NCBI GenBank assembly: GCA_002189035.1
Contig: NEEC01000021.1
Coordinates: 558,001-622,000 of the forward strand
DNA: 64,000 nucleotides
From: Utricularia gibba
Lineage: Eukaryota > Streptophyta > Magnoliopsida > Lamiales > Lentibulariaceae
Reading direction: 5' to 3'
This document shows, one piece after another, positions 12,316-23,826 of the stretch (within the stretch, counting starts at the first letter, position 1; each line of letters begins with the position of its first letter). Below the pieces are notes generated by a model. It had not been told where the DNA came from, searched no databases, and saw nothing but the letters and a program-made list of their open reading frames with translations. The position numbers and the translations under genes are program-made.

Positions 12316-14968
12316 TTAGTGAATCTTTGTGGACTCTCCGCTCAGTTCCCTCCGAACAAGTTCGAGGATGTCAACAATCTAGTATCACACATGATATGTT
12401 ACCATAACACACAATGCTCATATAAAAATAGACAACTTCAACGCATGTGGATTGCATCATTCCTTTCCTTACCCCTGGATAATGTTTCAGTACTGGAGAG
12501 TAGTGTTTGAGGGCGATGTATATTTTCTCTAGCAAATGCAACAAAGCATCAACCTGATCTCCTAAAAGGTCAACCTGGAAACCAAATGTTTTGCCAATGT
12601 TCAGAAGCCAAAGTTCGAAAACATGGGAAAATTGAAATTTCAATGCAATAGGTAATTTGTCTTCAGTTATTCCACGAATGTTCTACAAGTATGATTGCAT
12701 CAGTTGTTATTATTACCAAGCTCCTAAAAGGATCTCTAGTTGCAGTGACAACAGAGAGGCTATCTAGCTTGCATAGCTCAAATCATTACCTCGGCCTCAG
12801 CCAGTTGGAGATCAGCGCATCTCCTTTCCAATATCTTCTTGTACATTATCTCAGTTTTTTTGAGTTCACTACGGGCCTTGGACAATGTCTTCAAGTGAAA
12901 GCAAGCGTTCTCAAGCCTGAAATTGAGTATTCGTTATCGAAAACAATGTCATCATAATTTTAGAAGAAAGCAAGATCTCGCGCATGAGTAGTTACCTTTG
13001 CATACTCCTATCCATCTTTGTTAATCCTTGGGATTCAAAATCATCGATCATTACTAAGAATCTATTTGCACCCATCTCTAGCACCTTTTTCAGTGTCTCC
13101 TCCATATTATTTCTCTCATAATTGGTGCGTGCTATCAACATTTTTGCTTGAGCAAGCTCTAAATTGACTCTACTAATTTCTATTTTACCAGCTTCAATCT
13201 GCTTCAGTCCCTCTGAATGCTTAGTTTTTAAAAACTCCAGCACCCTGTTTGTCTCCCTTACCACTGTATGTAGCCTACTTGCATCTTCTCTTATGCTACT
13301 GAGCTCATGAGAAGCTAGTTCAAACTGTTTCCAGTCTTTTTCTAAGGAAATTAACAGATCCTCCAAGTGCAACTCTTTCTTTTCCCATGTTAATCCCAGA
13401 TCAAGTATATCCTGCCTTAGTTTTATCATTTCTTCATATTGGAGTTGTATTTCATGTTCCTTTTCATTGACTTTTGTTTCTAGACGGAAAATAATTTCTC
13501 TATCCATCAGAATCTTCTTGTATAATTCATTGAATTGTCTCTCAGCATCCTTCATTGCTTCTGCAAAAACCAATCCACTGAATTCTTGTACCACCGATGA
13601 TTCAAAGTTTAAAGCTTCAATATCTTGAAGCATATCTTTTTCAGCAGAGGCACACACAGCTTTCTCACATGTATCTGAATTCACTATCTGTTCCTTCAGA
13701 TCAGAGAGTTCCGCTTGAAGACACCTTATGTCATGTTCCTTTTCAGTGAGGCACTCTTTGAGATATTGATTCTCAGAGAGAAGAGTATCCAGATTTTGCT
13801 TGAGCTCTCCTATGCTTTCGAGATTATTTTTTAATGCAGGAAATCTTTCATTTTCCAGAAGAAACTCATCCAACTTCAAGACGAGATCAGTAATCTTCTT
13901 CTTCAGCAGATCATTTGAATCATGTTTGTGTGTCATGAATGACGCCATCTTCAAATATTCTCGTTTGAGACTGTAGTACTGCTCAGTTTTCTGTTCTACT
14001 ATTTTTTCATGATCTCTCTTTATCGTTGTTATTACACCATTAAAATAATCCACCAAATCCTCGCTATTAAAGTGACTCAGCTGCTGATAGTCATAGCTCT
14101 CAGCAACATGAATATATGTTGGGTCCAGTTTACCATTGCCCTGATCCAAATCATGTGATCCATGAGAAAATAAACCTGTTCCAGGGATGGAAAGCGTCTT
14201 CAGAATTTCATCCAATTGAGTGCCCACATGGGATACACCCTTAAATTTTTCAATCCAATCCACATAGTGAACTCCACTAAACAGAGAATTATATTCTTGC
14301 AAGTTTGCTTGAAGCTCCTCCTGATGACCTCTAAGTACAGTTGTTACCACAACATCCTCCACATTAGTCAGGAGGAAACACTCGCTCTGCCACTCATCAT
14401 AGTTCCTATGGACAAAGTCCACAGTCGTTTTCAAGTGTTCTAATTTCTCATCGATGTGGCTGCAGCACTCGCACTCAACTAACTTAGAGCTAGATGTAGA
14501 GTTCTTGCCTGCATCAGATTTCCTCAAAAATGCAATCTCCCTTTGAATCTCATCAAACTGCTGCCTCATTAAGTGATCCAAATATTGTGGGGTTTCCCTT
14601 CCGGTTGGCATCCCCGTCAATGTTGCATCCAAATATTTATCGGAGATCGCTTCATGGGGGTTCAAAAGTTTCTTTGAACTCGCTACTTCAAATTCCCTTG
14701 CTGCAATCTTTTCAGCTGCCAGTTGTTCAACTGCACCAACCATTCCCTTTATAACCGAATCACTGACCATCCGAGAGATCATTAATCGGTCATTGATATC
14801 TTCCAAGTATTCCTCCAAGTTCACCAGAACCTCTTCAGCTATATTACCTCTACCCATGTCACCATCCTCCCGCATCCCCCCATATTCACTACTTTGCTGC
14901 TCAACACAAACCCTATCCTCACCTTCTCTATAAACCCCACAATCAACCAGAACCTCTTGACTCCCCAT
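12316..14968 (-). CDS. WAP: WPP domain-associated protein, long coiled coil
   Basis: Member of the plant WAP family, first described in tomato as a coiled-coil partner of WPP-domain (nuclear-envelope/RanGAP-type) proteins. Four exons: 12996-14968, 12790-12916, 12473-12574, 12316-12378, giving 754 residues in one continuous frame. Family signatures are [20 protein letters not shown] near residue 60, then mainly heptad coiled coil, and the C-terminal [14 protein letters not shown] followed by [13 protein letters not shown]. Tomato WAP is about 80 residues longer. The ATG at 14966-14968 (MGSQEVLVD) is taken as start; the upstream extension would need a GTG and is interrupted by a splice acceptor at about 14990. 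The final exon encodes only 20 residues. It lies tail-to-tail with CPSF30. Confidence 0.9.
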
Positions 14969-14989
14969 CACACTCCTGCAACCTGACAC

Positions 14990-15149
14990 CTAAAAATCGC
15001 CGAAACCCTACGTATGAATAACAATCAAGCTAAAAAAAAAAACCCAAATAAAACAAAAATAAGCTAAAAAACTCCAGAGACTTAAAAAAAAAAAACGTCA
15101 ACGTTGTTGTTTAATCGGCAATCAGCCGCCCAGAACACCAAAAAAATAC
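14990..15149 (-). other. Predicted 5' UTR intron of WAP
   Basis: On the minus strand GATTCAG followed by GTATTTTTT (donor at 15149) and TTTTTAG followed by GTGTCAGG (acceptor ending at 14990) bound a 160-base intron directly ahead of the WAP ATG. Leader introns are common in plant genes and often raise expression. Supported only by splice consensus. Confidence 0.55.
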
Positions 15150-16259
15150 CTGAATCAGCTACCCAACTTCAAAGTACTCCGAAATTCTAGGGATTTGCAG
15201 CGACTCAGCGTTGGGAGAGAAGTAGATTGAGCATGTGACTACGGGCATACAAAGAAATAACACAAGAACCAGAAATGACCGAATGAGCGGGAGGCGGAGA
15301 TAAACAGATGCAATAACAAAAAAGGGACTTGATTTCGTACCAATTTACAAAAACTGCCATCACCTTCTCTAGGGTTATTGTCTTGGATTTTGAGGGCAAA
15401 ACTGGAAGACGACAACATGATGCTCGGCGTATACTAATTTTGTTGGTATTTGTAAAACAAAGCTGACTACAGCCTTTTGCCATCTTATTTTATTTACCAT
15501 ATAAGACTTCTAAACATCCTTATTTACAAATCTGCCCAAACCTCTTTTTTTTAATAATTTTCCATTATGCGATTATTTAATAAACACTAAAAAAACAGAA
15601 TAGGATATTATTTATTTAGAGGAATGAGAAAAATTCTTTTATATGAAAAATTTCTTTTAGGATGTGCTTGATAAGATAGTTTAATTAATAATCTATTTTA
15701 GTTGTATTTAGATAAACACATATTATATAATTACGAATGAGGTAGATGAACTATTTATATAAAATAATTTTTCTAATTTTGTATGATACTTTTTTTTCAT
15801 AACAAAAAACGTAAAATCGTGAAGATTAAGTGTGTGAAACGAATAATATTATATAAAATAATAGTGAGTCTTTACATATAAATTGAACTATTTAGTAAAA
15901 TCCATCTATAATTTGAGTTTTGAAATATATAATTCATAATATTTTAAACTTTTGTAAAACATTCGTATATTATTAAACATACATTATTATCAATACAAAT
16001 ATTTGGACAATTAAACCAACCTATCAAACATTCTATTAATAATAATTAATTAAATAAAATCAAATGAAATTGCAATGCCTCATTTTGAAATTCCAGAAAT
16101 GTAAATGGAATGGGAGGTGAGCATATAATTATTTTGGTATTTGATAGTGGGGAATATATTTGAAATTTTAATTTAAAAATTTGAAAATTTGAAAAATTTA
16201 TATTTTATTAAAATAATTTAAAATTTTACATAAACAGAACACACCACACGGGAAGGGGG
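15150..16259. other. WAP promoter side and AT-rich spacer with a repeat relic
   Basis: The first about 350 bases are mixed-composition and likely carry WAP leader and promoter. The rest is very AT-rich. Bases 15740-15870 match the relic repeat also present at 60895-61042 and 61171-61300 (shared core GTAAAATCGTGAAGATTAAG-like). No supported gene. Confidence 0.5.
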
Positions 16260-16696
16260 AGTATGCTAGGAAAACGCGAACTCTAGAAGAGATTGGAGGG
16301 TAGAAAATAGGGAAAATTGCGAAGACCCAAGCAAGCTTCTCCGCTTGTCGGAGAACAAGTATGAGAATGTACCCAATCGAAGAGCACTATTAGAAGAAAT
16401 ACAAGGTTGGAAATACCCTGCCTGATTCCCGCTACGGCGCTCCTGAGAGGAAACTGCCAAATGAAGCAGTCACCCAAATTTCTCACCAATCCGACGACGA
16501 AAAACCTTAACAACTAGCAAGAAAAGAAGGGGAAAAGCTCAGCGAATGGGTTTTCTTGCCGAAGACGTCGAAATTCATCGTTCCGGAAGCGGAATGCTGC
16601 CAATTGGAGTGCTGCGCCACCGATTCCGCCAGGAGAGAGCGGCCAAGGAAATGATATTCGCCGGAAAGGAACCGCTACAAGATCTCTGATGGACAT
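16260..16696 (-). other. GC-richer possible transcribed fragment, unrecognised
   Basis: A 440-base island of balanced composition between AT-rich DNA and the MULE. On the minus strand it has a 60-codon frame from ATG at 16696 (begins MSIRDLVAVPFRR, rich in Arg/Phe/Pro) ending at 16514, followed by other short frames. I recognise no family. It could be the 5' end of a gene cut off by the MULE, a leader with uORFs, or a non-coding transcript. Confidence 0.3.
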
Positions 16697-16829
16697 CCGT
16701 TAGTGGTGCCATTATTTACAATCCGTTTTTTCAATTTTTATTTTAATATTTAGTCCAATTTTTAGTTTTCGGGATTAAAATATCTATTTATATAGTAAAC
16801 AAAAAAAGTACCAATTTAGTTAAATACCT

Positions 16830-17650
16830 ATGTCAGAAAATGTTTTTATTAAAATACCGATTGTTTTAACATTATTATTAAACTATCTGTGTTTACTAAT
16901 TTTTTTTTGTAAAAATACCTACGTTTTTTTCGTTTTTTACATATATTATTTGTTATGAAAATACCTGTTGTTTAGTAAAATCTATTTATTTTACTTTATT
17001 TGTTGTTTTTACAAATTAGTTCTTATTTTTTAATTTTTATCATAGTTAATTATAATGTACTAGATATTAAATATATTTTCAATAAATAAATTTTTGTTTT
17101 AAATATAAATGTATTTATATTTCATAAAGCCATAAATTCAATTGTATATCATAGATATTCATTTTATAATTTTAGTAATCTTGGTTAATTAGATACTAAG
17201 AAAGAAAAAATAATCATGTACTAAATTAAGAATTAAAAAAATTGAAATAAAATTACATCATGTCTTTTTAAGGAATTGGATAGTTTTGTTAATATGACTA
17301 TTCAAAAAAAATATAAAATACCTCCTATTTTTTATTATTACATAAATATATATAGTTTCTTATGTTTTATTAGAATATTTATGTTATTGTTATTTCAAAT
17401 AACATAACCATTAGTTTTATTATTTACACAAGATTGCTATAATTAAATACACATGTAATTTTTTAAAAAATTAAAAGACTTTAATTGAAAATAAATTTTA
17501 AATATTTTCAATTTAATTTTATTAATAAACCTGTAATTTATTGATGCAAATGTATTTGAAAAAATATTTCAAAATTTTATAACATCTCCAAGTTACCTAA
17601 TTAATTTTGTAACATTTGCAAATTTGTGATATATTAGATTAATATTTAGT
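16830..17650 (+). repeat. MULE left end, repeat unit L1
   Basis: About 820 bases that recur in the same orientation at 22595-23370 with many point changes and small indels; shared landmarks include CATAGTTAATTATAAT, GGTTAATTAGATA and TAATCATGTACTA. The outermost part also pairs, inverted, with 23660-23805. Confidence 0.7.
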
Positions 17651-19079
17651 TAGTTAAATAGTATACTTCAAAAAATTCATTGTCTATATAGTCTATTTGA
17701 TAAATATTGAACAAATAGTATTCTTTTGTATTTTTTTTTTTGCTAAAAAGCTATATTTTTTTATATATAATATTTAATATAATAAAAGTAACTAATTTTT
17801 ATTTATAAAACATTGAAATATAAACATATATATAGATATAATTGTTATTTCGATTTGATGTTCTTATTTAGTTAACAATTTGAGTTATAGAGTCACCTAA
17901 ATAATACCTCTATTTATGTAGAACATAAAATCGAAATATCATTATATTTATAAATGCTTATATTTCAATTTTTTGTAACTAAAAATTAGCTTTTTTATTA
18001 TATTAAATATGATATACAAAAAGTAATATTGTTTAACCAAAAAATATATATATAAGAATATTATTTGACCAATGTTTACTTATATTTTTATTTAAATCAA
18101 TTAATATAATTTAAATAATTAAAACATCAATAATTTGTTTTTGTATATTTAATTCATAAGAATTTATAATTATAAATTTTATATATGTTTTGCTTGTGTA
18201 TTAATGAATATCTATGTAAAATAATACTAATGGTAAATTGTAACATTCAAAAATAATTGCAAAAAACCATGAAACAAATATATTGAATAATATGAGAATA
18301 AATAACAATTATCTTTTAATATTATGATTTATGTATTAACTAAAAGATTGATGCAACATGAAAACATAAATATGAAAATGTAATTATTTATTTAAAATGA
18401 ACACAATTCACTTTGAAATAAAGATCATACACATAATTTCATCTTTTTCTTGCTGGAAGCAAGTTATGAATAAGTCTACCAACCAATGATTTTGATTTGC
18501 TTCTTTGTTATCTTGGCTGGGGTATATCCATTGATAAGAAGGATTTTTGCGATGATTGAAGATATGAAATTGAATACCTTGGAGCTATATATGCTGAATT
18601 TTCATCTGGATTTCAAGAGTTTACTTCATACGATGAGTGTTTTAACCTTGAATTTGATGCAATGGTCAATTGTGGAGACAACAAAGTTGAATCTTTTATT
18701 GATGGTGGCTCTGGTGTAGAAGAGACATCAAATAGTTCATCTAGTGTGGATATACTAAAGTTAGTATCAATAAAATTTGGATCTTCCATTTGTTTGCTAA
18801 TGATTATGATGTCTTCCTCTTCTTTGAAAATCAATTGTGCTCTTCAATCATGTTTTTTGGGTTAGTCCTCTTTTCTTTACCCTGCGTCGTGATGGATCAA
18901 CTAATAGCTGAAAAGGTGCTGTTCCCCATTTCCTCTTATCTTGAACAGGATGAATCTGACTATTATATGTATTAACAAGATAATGAGATCGATAATAGTC
19001 ACTTACTTTGTCTTTTGGGTTCACTCAAAAGTGATGACAAGCCTACAAAAAAATGATAATTAGTTGTAAAATCGTAATA

Positions 19080-21620
19080 ATGTAACATATATATTTCATT
19101 TTAGTTTACCTTTTGAACATGACAACAAGGGTAGCAGTCATATTGCCAAACTCCACAATCACAAACTTGTTTTTTTACATTAACCTTACAAGAATCTATC
19201 TCATCTCTTGTCTTCAATGTTTCCATCTCTTACTCAAATGAATTGTACACAGTACAATTGAGTGGAGTTAGTAATATGAATGCTGCATCATACTTATTTT
19301 GAATTTGTTCCCTAAATGAGATTCATTTCGCTACTATAGCATTGGCGGCTACCCTGTATCGCTCGAAATATTCTTTACCTTTTTCAAAGGTAACCTAAAT
19401 GTAATATATTAGTATTACAATCTACATGTGGTTAAACTATGGAAAATAGTATTACCTTTGTAATTTCCATTGGTGGCAACCGACGAGTTTTACGCAATGC
19501 ACTGTTGAGCGCGTCTACATGATTTGTAGTCATGATAGTATGCGTGTTTTCAATTGTTGAATAAAACTTATACTCCATAAGAAAACTAAATAGAAGAACA
19601 TAAATGTAACTTACCGATGCCCAACATCATATAATAAAGTCCACTAATTTAATGGGGGATTACTTTCATATACTCAAATGCCTTCAAATTTTCACTCTTT
19701 AATGCTTTTATAGCATCTTCAAAATCTATTCGTGTTCTTGCATATGATGCTCTTCGAATGATCTCGCTTAAATCTTTTCTTTTGCATCCAACATGAGCCA
19801 CGCAATTTTTCCGTATATGAAATGTGCAAAATCTGTGTATTTCATGGGGTGGTGAAAAATGCTTATAGAGCTTATAAGCTGTTAATTGTCCTGATCCCTG
19901 ATTACTAATTAGATATACTCCTTACCTCCCACGTATCACATATATATTTAATTGTTTCATAAAAAATGTCCAATCTTCCCCTCCTTCACTTGTACAAAAG
20001 CGTATACGATTGAGCATACACAATTATTAGCATCAATTGCAACAATAGCTAACAACTTGTAATTATAGCAACCATATAAATGTGTAGTATCAATGCATAA
20101 TACTAGTCTACAATGAGAGAAAGCATCAATAGTGAATCTAAATGCCAAAAATACTCTACGAAATATATAATTTTCATTCTCGTCTGCCCCAGCGTGATCC
20201 CATGTCACTATTGTTCCAAGATTCGTTCGACAAACCTCCTCTAGATAACTTGAAAGTTTAGATAATGAGTTCTCTCATGTTCTATATCGTAGCTCATATG
20301 CTTTATACAAACTTGACCAAACTTACTAATATGGAATATCATACCCTTAATGTTCTTTTGCTATTGCAATAACATCCTTTCCTGTTAATTTTCCATGCAG
20401 ATGATTCATCAATTTAGGGACAATTCTCAGCTTTTTTAAATTGCAGTGAAATGTTGCAAGATTTGATGTGACTTTACAAGTATGATGCTCTATCAAGTCT
20501 TCTTCATAGCTTTTCAAGTCTTTGATCGATGTTGAAATTCAACGTTGCAATAATAAGGATAATCAAAATGTTACTTGTATTTTTACCAACACATCACACG
20601 ATACTGGGCTTTATCATTGTGTATCACATAGTATTTCATTTGAGCAATAGTGATATTATAATGTGCTATAACATTTATGACCTCCTGTCTCTTCGTAAAA
20701 TGCATCCCAACTTGTAGTTGTTGATGATTTCTACGATAATAATTAAGTTGAGGCCCTGAGTCATTGGCATCAGCAAAATAATATTCAATCTTTGTATTAT
20801 TTTCATCTCATGCTACAGTATGTTGTTTGTCTTCTTCAAGTAGTGGTTCGTCAGGAAATTCAACCTCTTCATCTGTATAAACAATATCCGATACATGATC
20901 TTGTTCTTCAACATAACATGCATTTTCATAAACACCACCTCTATTTTCATCATAGAAATAATTAGGTTCGCTATAATGTGTATCTAATCAATTTAGATTT
21001 ATAAATATTAATGAAAGATTCAAGAACTTAAATTAATAAATATTTAACTTATGTAATCTCAAAAAAATATAATATAAGTGATTACATAAATTCAAAAATA
21101 AATAAATGAACAATGAGATAATTTTAATAAATAAAAAATATTCAATTAAATGAACATGAAAAATCTACTAAATAATTTAATTGGTAATAATTTAAACTTG
21201 CATATTTAATAGAATATGTAACAAAATTATTGAAATAGTATATCGAAATGTTGGTAGCTTGTATCATCAGTATTCTATGTATAATTGTTGTTTTTCTCGA
21301 ATGCATATGAAGGATTTGTAAATACGCCGACAAAATCATGAAATATAGGATATTGTGTGAATCTTTTGCATGAATATCATAAAATTAATTGGAAGATTAC
21401 TCACCTGTGTGGCTTGTAGTGGCTTCATCATCCTTCGATTTTTTTGAAATATATAAGTCAACATCAAAAGATGAGTTATTTGGATTAAATATATACCGAA
21501 TTTTCAATAAATCATCGATTATAGCTTCATTCATCATACCAGCTATCAATGAACTTGGCTCTAAATTCATAGTTATTTGGATAAATAACAATATCAATAT
21601 CATCTCCAATAATTTCTAAC
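19080..21620 (-). pseudogene. MuDR/MULE transposase remnant
   Basis: Minus-strand fragments of a MULE transposase with several frame breaks and stops. The best block (20208-19957) reads through a FRRVFLAF segment, then LCIDTTHLYGCYNYKLLA, the MULE catalytic-core motif, and AIDANNCVCSIVYAFV. Downstream pieces (about 19660-19900) include HRFCTFHIRKNCVAH, matching the zone before the third acidic residue, and 19110-19180 encodes a SWIM zinc finger (CDCGVWQYDCYPCCHV). N-terminal remains may extend to 21609. Stops between blocks show it is inactive. Confidence 0.8.
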
Positions 21621-22594
21621 AATTTTTTGAATGATATAGAATCCTTCACTTCAATAAAAACTACATGAATTTATATCATTAGTATCTTTTAAAATTTGAC
21701 CACCATAATACAATTTCAAACAAACTTTAACAATGAAGAGAAATGAAAAATAAGAATTGTTGAAAAATACTTGTTTGTTATCATTGATTTATTATCATTC
21801 TTTTATAGAAATTTTTTTAGATATTTTCATACTTTTTGATTCATTTTACACCACATATTAAAATATTAACAATATTTGTGCTTATAAATCAACAACATTT
21901 TGATTTATTTAGACATTTTGAGTCCAAATGTTTTTTAGCCACAAATTTTTGTTTTTAAAAAATATAACTTTTAATAATACGAATTTTTATATTATTGATA
22001 TTCAATAAGTATAAATATGATCAAATTTAGATTGATAATTCTTTATTATTGATACTAAATTAGGTTTATCTTAAAGTTTATGATATAGTTATAATATTAA
22101 ATTTTTGATTCATTTTGTATAGATTCATTATTATTAAAAGACTTAGAGTTTTGTTTAAATTGAAATATTTTAATTGAAAGCAAATTTAAAATATTTTTAG
22201 TAATTTTGTATTTAATTCATAAAAAATTTAAAATTTTACTAAATATTATAATTATATATTTATGTTTGTTTTTTGTTTATTAAAAAATGTATTAAATTGT
22301 AATATTGTAATATTACGAAATTTGTGCTACATTGACTTCATTGTTTATTGGATTTGATAGTATTTGATTTATAAAAATGTTTTGAATATGAATAATTTTT
22401 ATCTTATTAAAATATAAAATTTTTAAAAATTTAACTTCTTTATTGTATTGGTACATAAATATTATCACATTGAGAAAAACAATTGTTTAACAGTAATCTC
22501 AATTCATGATTTATATTATAATTGTTGATATTTGTTTTTTAATCATTATTTTTCTTTGTCAATAAAGTTAATCTATTTCAGTATTTTTTTTTGT

Positions 22595-23812
22595 TAACCT
22601 GTGTCAAAAATTTTTTTTATGAAAATACATATTATTTTGTTATTATTATTAAACTACTTGTATTTTTTCTTTTTTTATATAAATTATTTATTATTAAAAT
22701 ACATGCAGTTTAGTAGTATTGAATTATTTTACCTAATTTGTTGTTTTCAATAATTAGTTCTTATTTTTCTATTTGCATCATAGTTAATTATAATATATAT
22801 TTTACTATATATTAAATTTATTTTCCGTAAATAAATTTTTGCAAAAAATATGAATGTATTTGTATTCTATAAATCCATAAATCTACTTGTACATTATAGA
22901 TAATGATTTTATGATTTTTTGGTTAATTAGATATTAGGAAATAAAAAATAATCATGTACTACATTATGGAATAAGAAAAAATTGGAATAAAATTACACAA
23001 ATTTTCTCTAATAGTATGGCATTGGACGATTTTGTTAATATAACTGTGTAAGATAAAAAAATTATCAAAATGTCTAATATTTTTTGTATCACTACACAAA
23101 TATATTTAATTTATTATTTTTTTGTTATTTTATGAGAATACTTATGTTATTTTTATTTCAAATAACAAATACATGTTTTGTTATTAACTTTTTGACATAA
23201 CACTGTTATAATTAAATAAAATTGTAGTTTTAAAAAAATCGAAAGATTTTAATTGAAAACGAATTTTAAACAGTTTCAATTTAATTTTATTAAGAAACCT
23301 ATAATTTTTTAATGCAAATGTATTTGACGAAATATTTCGAAATTTTGTGACATATTGAATTAGATGTTTATTAGATTTAAAAATATTTTGATTTATAAAA
23401 GATTATTGAATGTAAATAATTTTTATCATATTAAAATATAAAGATTTTAAAAATTTAATTTATTTGTTGTACTTGAGAAAATCAAATCTTTTTTATTAAT
23501 GTCAATTCATGATTTATATTATAATTCTATATTTTGAGTGTTTAATTATAATTTTTTCTTTTTCAATAAAATTAATATGTTTCAATATTTTTTTATAGTA
23601 ATAATTCATAAATTAATATATTTTAATGTATCATATCATATATTTTAACAAAATAAAAACAACAGGTATTACAATAATATATTTAAAATAACGGGTATTT
23701 CTATAATAATAAAATCAATAATAGGTAGTTTAATGAATAAAAAAAACAACATGCATTTTAACAAAAAACTTTTATGACACAAGCATTTCATTAAATTTCT
23801 GCAAAAAAAAGA
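22595..23812. mobile_element. Short MULE deletion derivative at right end
   Basis: This 1.2-kb block has both a left end (22595-23370, direct copy of 16830-17650) and the right inverted end (23660-23805), with no transposase between. It fits a non-autonomous derivative of the larger element, inserted at or arising within its right side. Confidence 0.5.
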
Positions 23813-23826
23813 CCACAGGGGGTGAG

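Larger units (their letters stand above)
16793..23812 (-). mobile_element. Decayed composite Mutator-like element (MULE)
   Basis: About 7 kb of AT-rich DNA holding MuDR-type transposase remnants and long terminal inverted repeats. The outer ends match in inverted orientation: left about 16810-16980 and right about 23660-23805 share ATGTCA/GTGTCA, TTAAACTAYCT and AATACCTGTTGTTT motifs in the same order. A second left-end copy lies in direct orientation at about 22595-23370, and a second subterminal block at 22140-22590 matches 23230-23600, so a shorter deletion derivative appears to sit at the right end of the larger element. I could not find a 9-bp target duplication, so the outer limits are approximate. 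Strand given is that of the transposase. Confidence 0.75.

Noticed and set aside
14969-14989. Seven-codon N-terminal extension of WAP
   Set aside because: It would start with GTG and lies at a splice acceptor; the ATG at 14968 is preferred.
15205-15483. 92-codon minus-strand frame upstream of WAP
   Set aside because: Composition like random leader/promoter DNA, no recognisable domain and it overlaps the likely WAP 5' region.
16700-23820. LTR retrotransposon, because of the long direct repeats
   Set aside because: The only coding remnant is MuDR-type transposase with a SWIM finger, and the outermost ends are inverted, so a MULE fits better.
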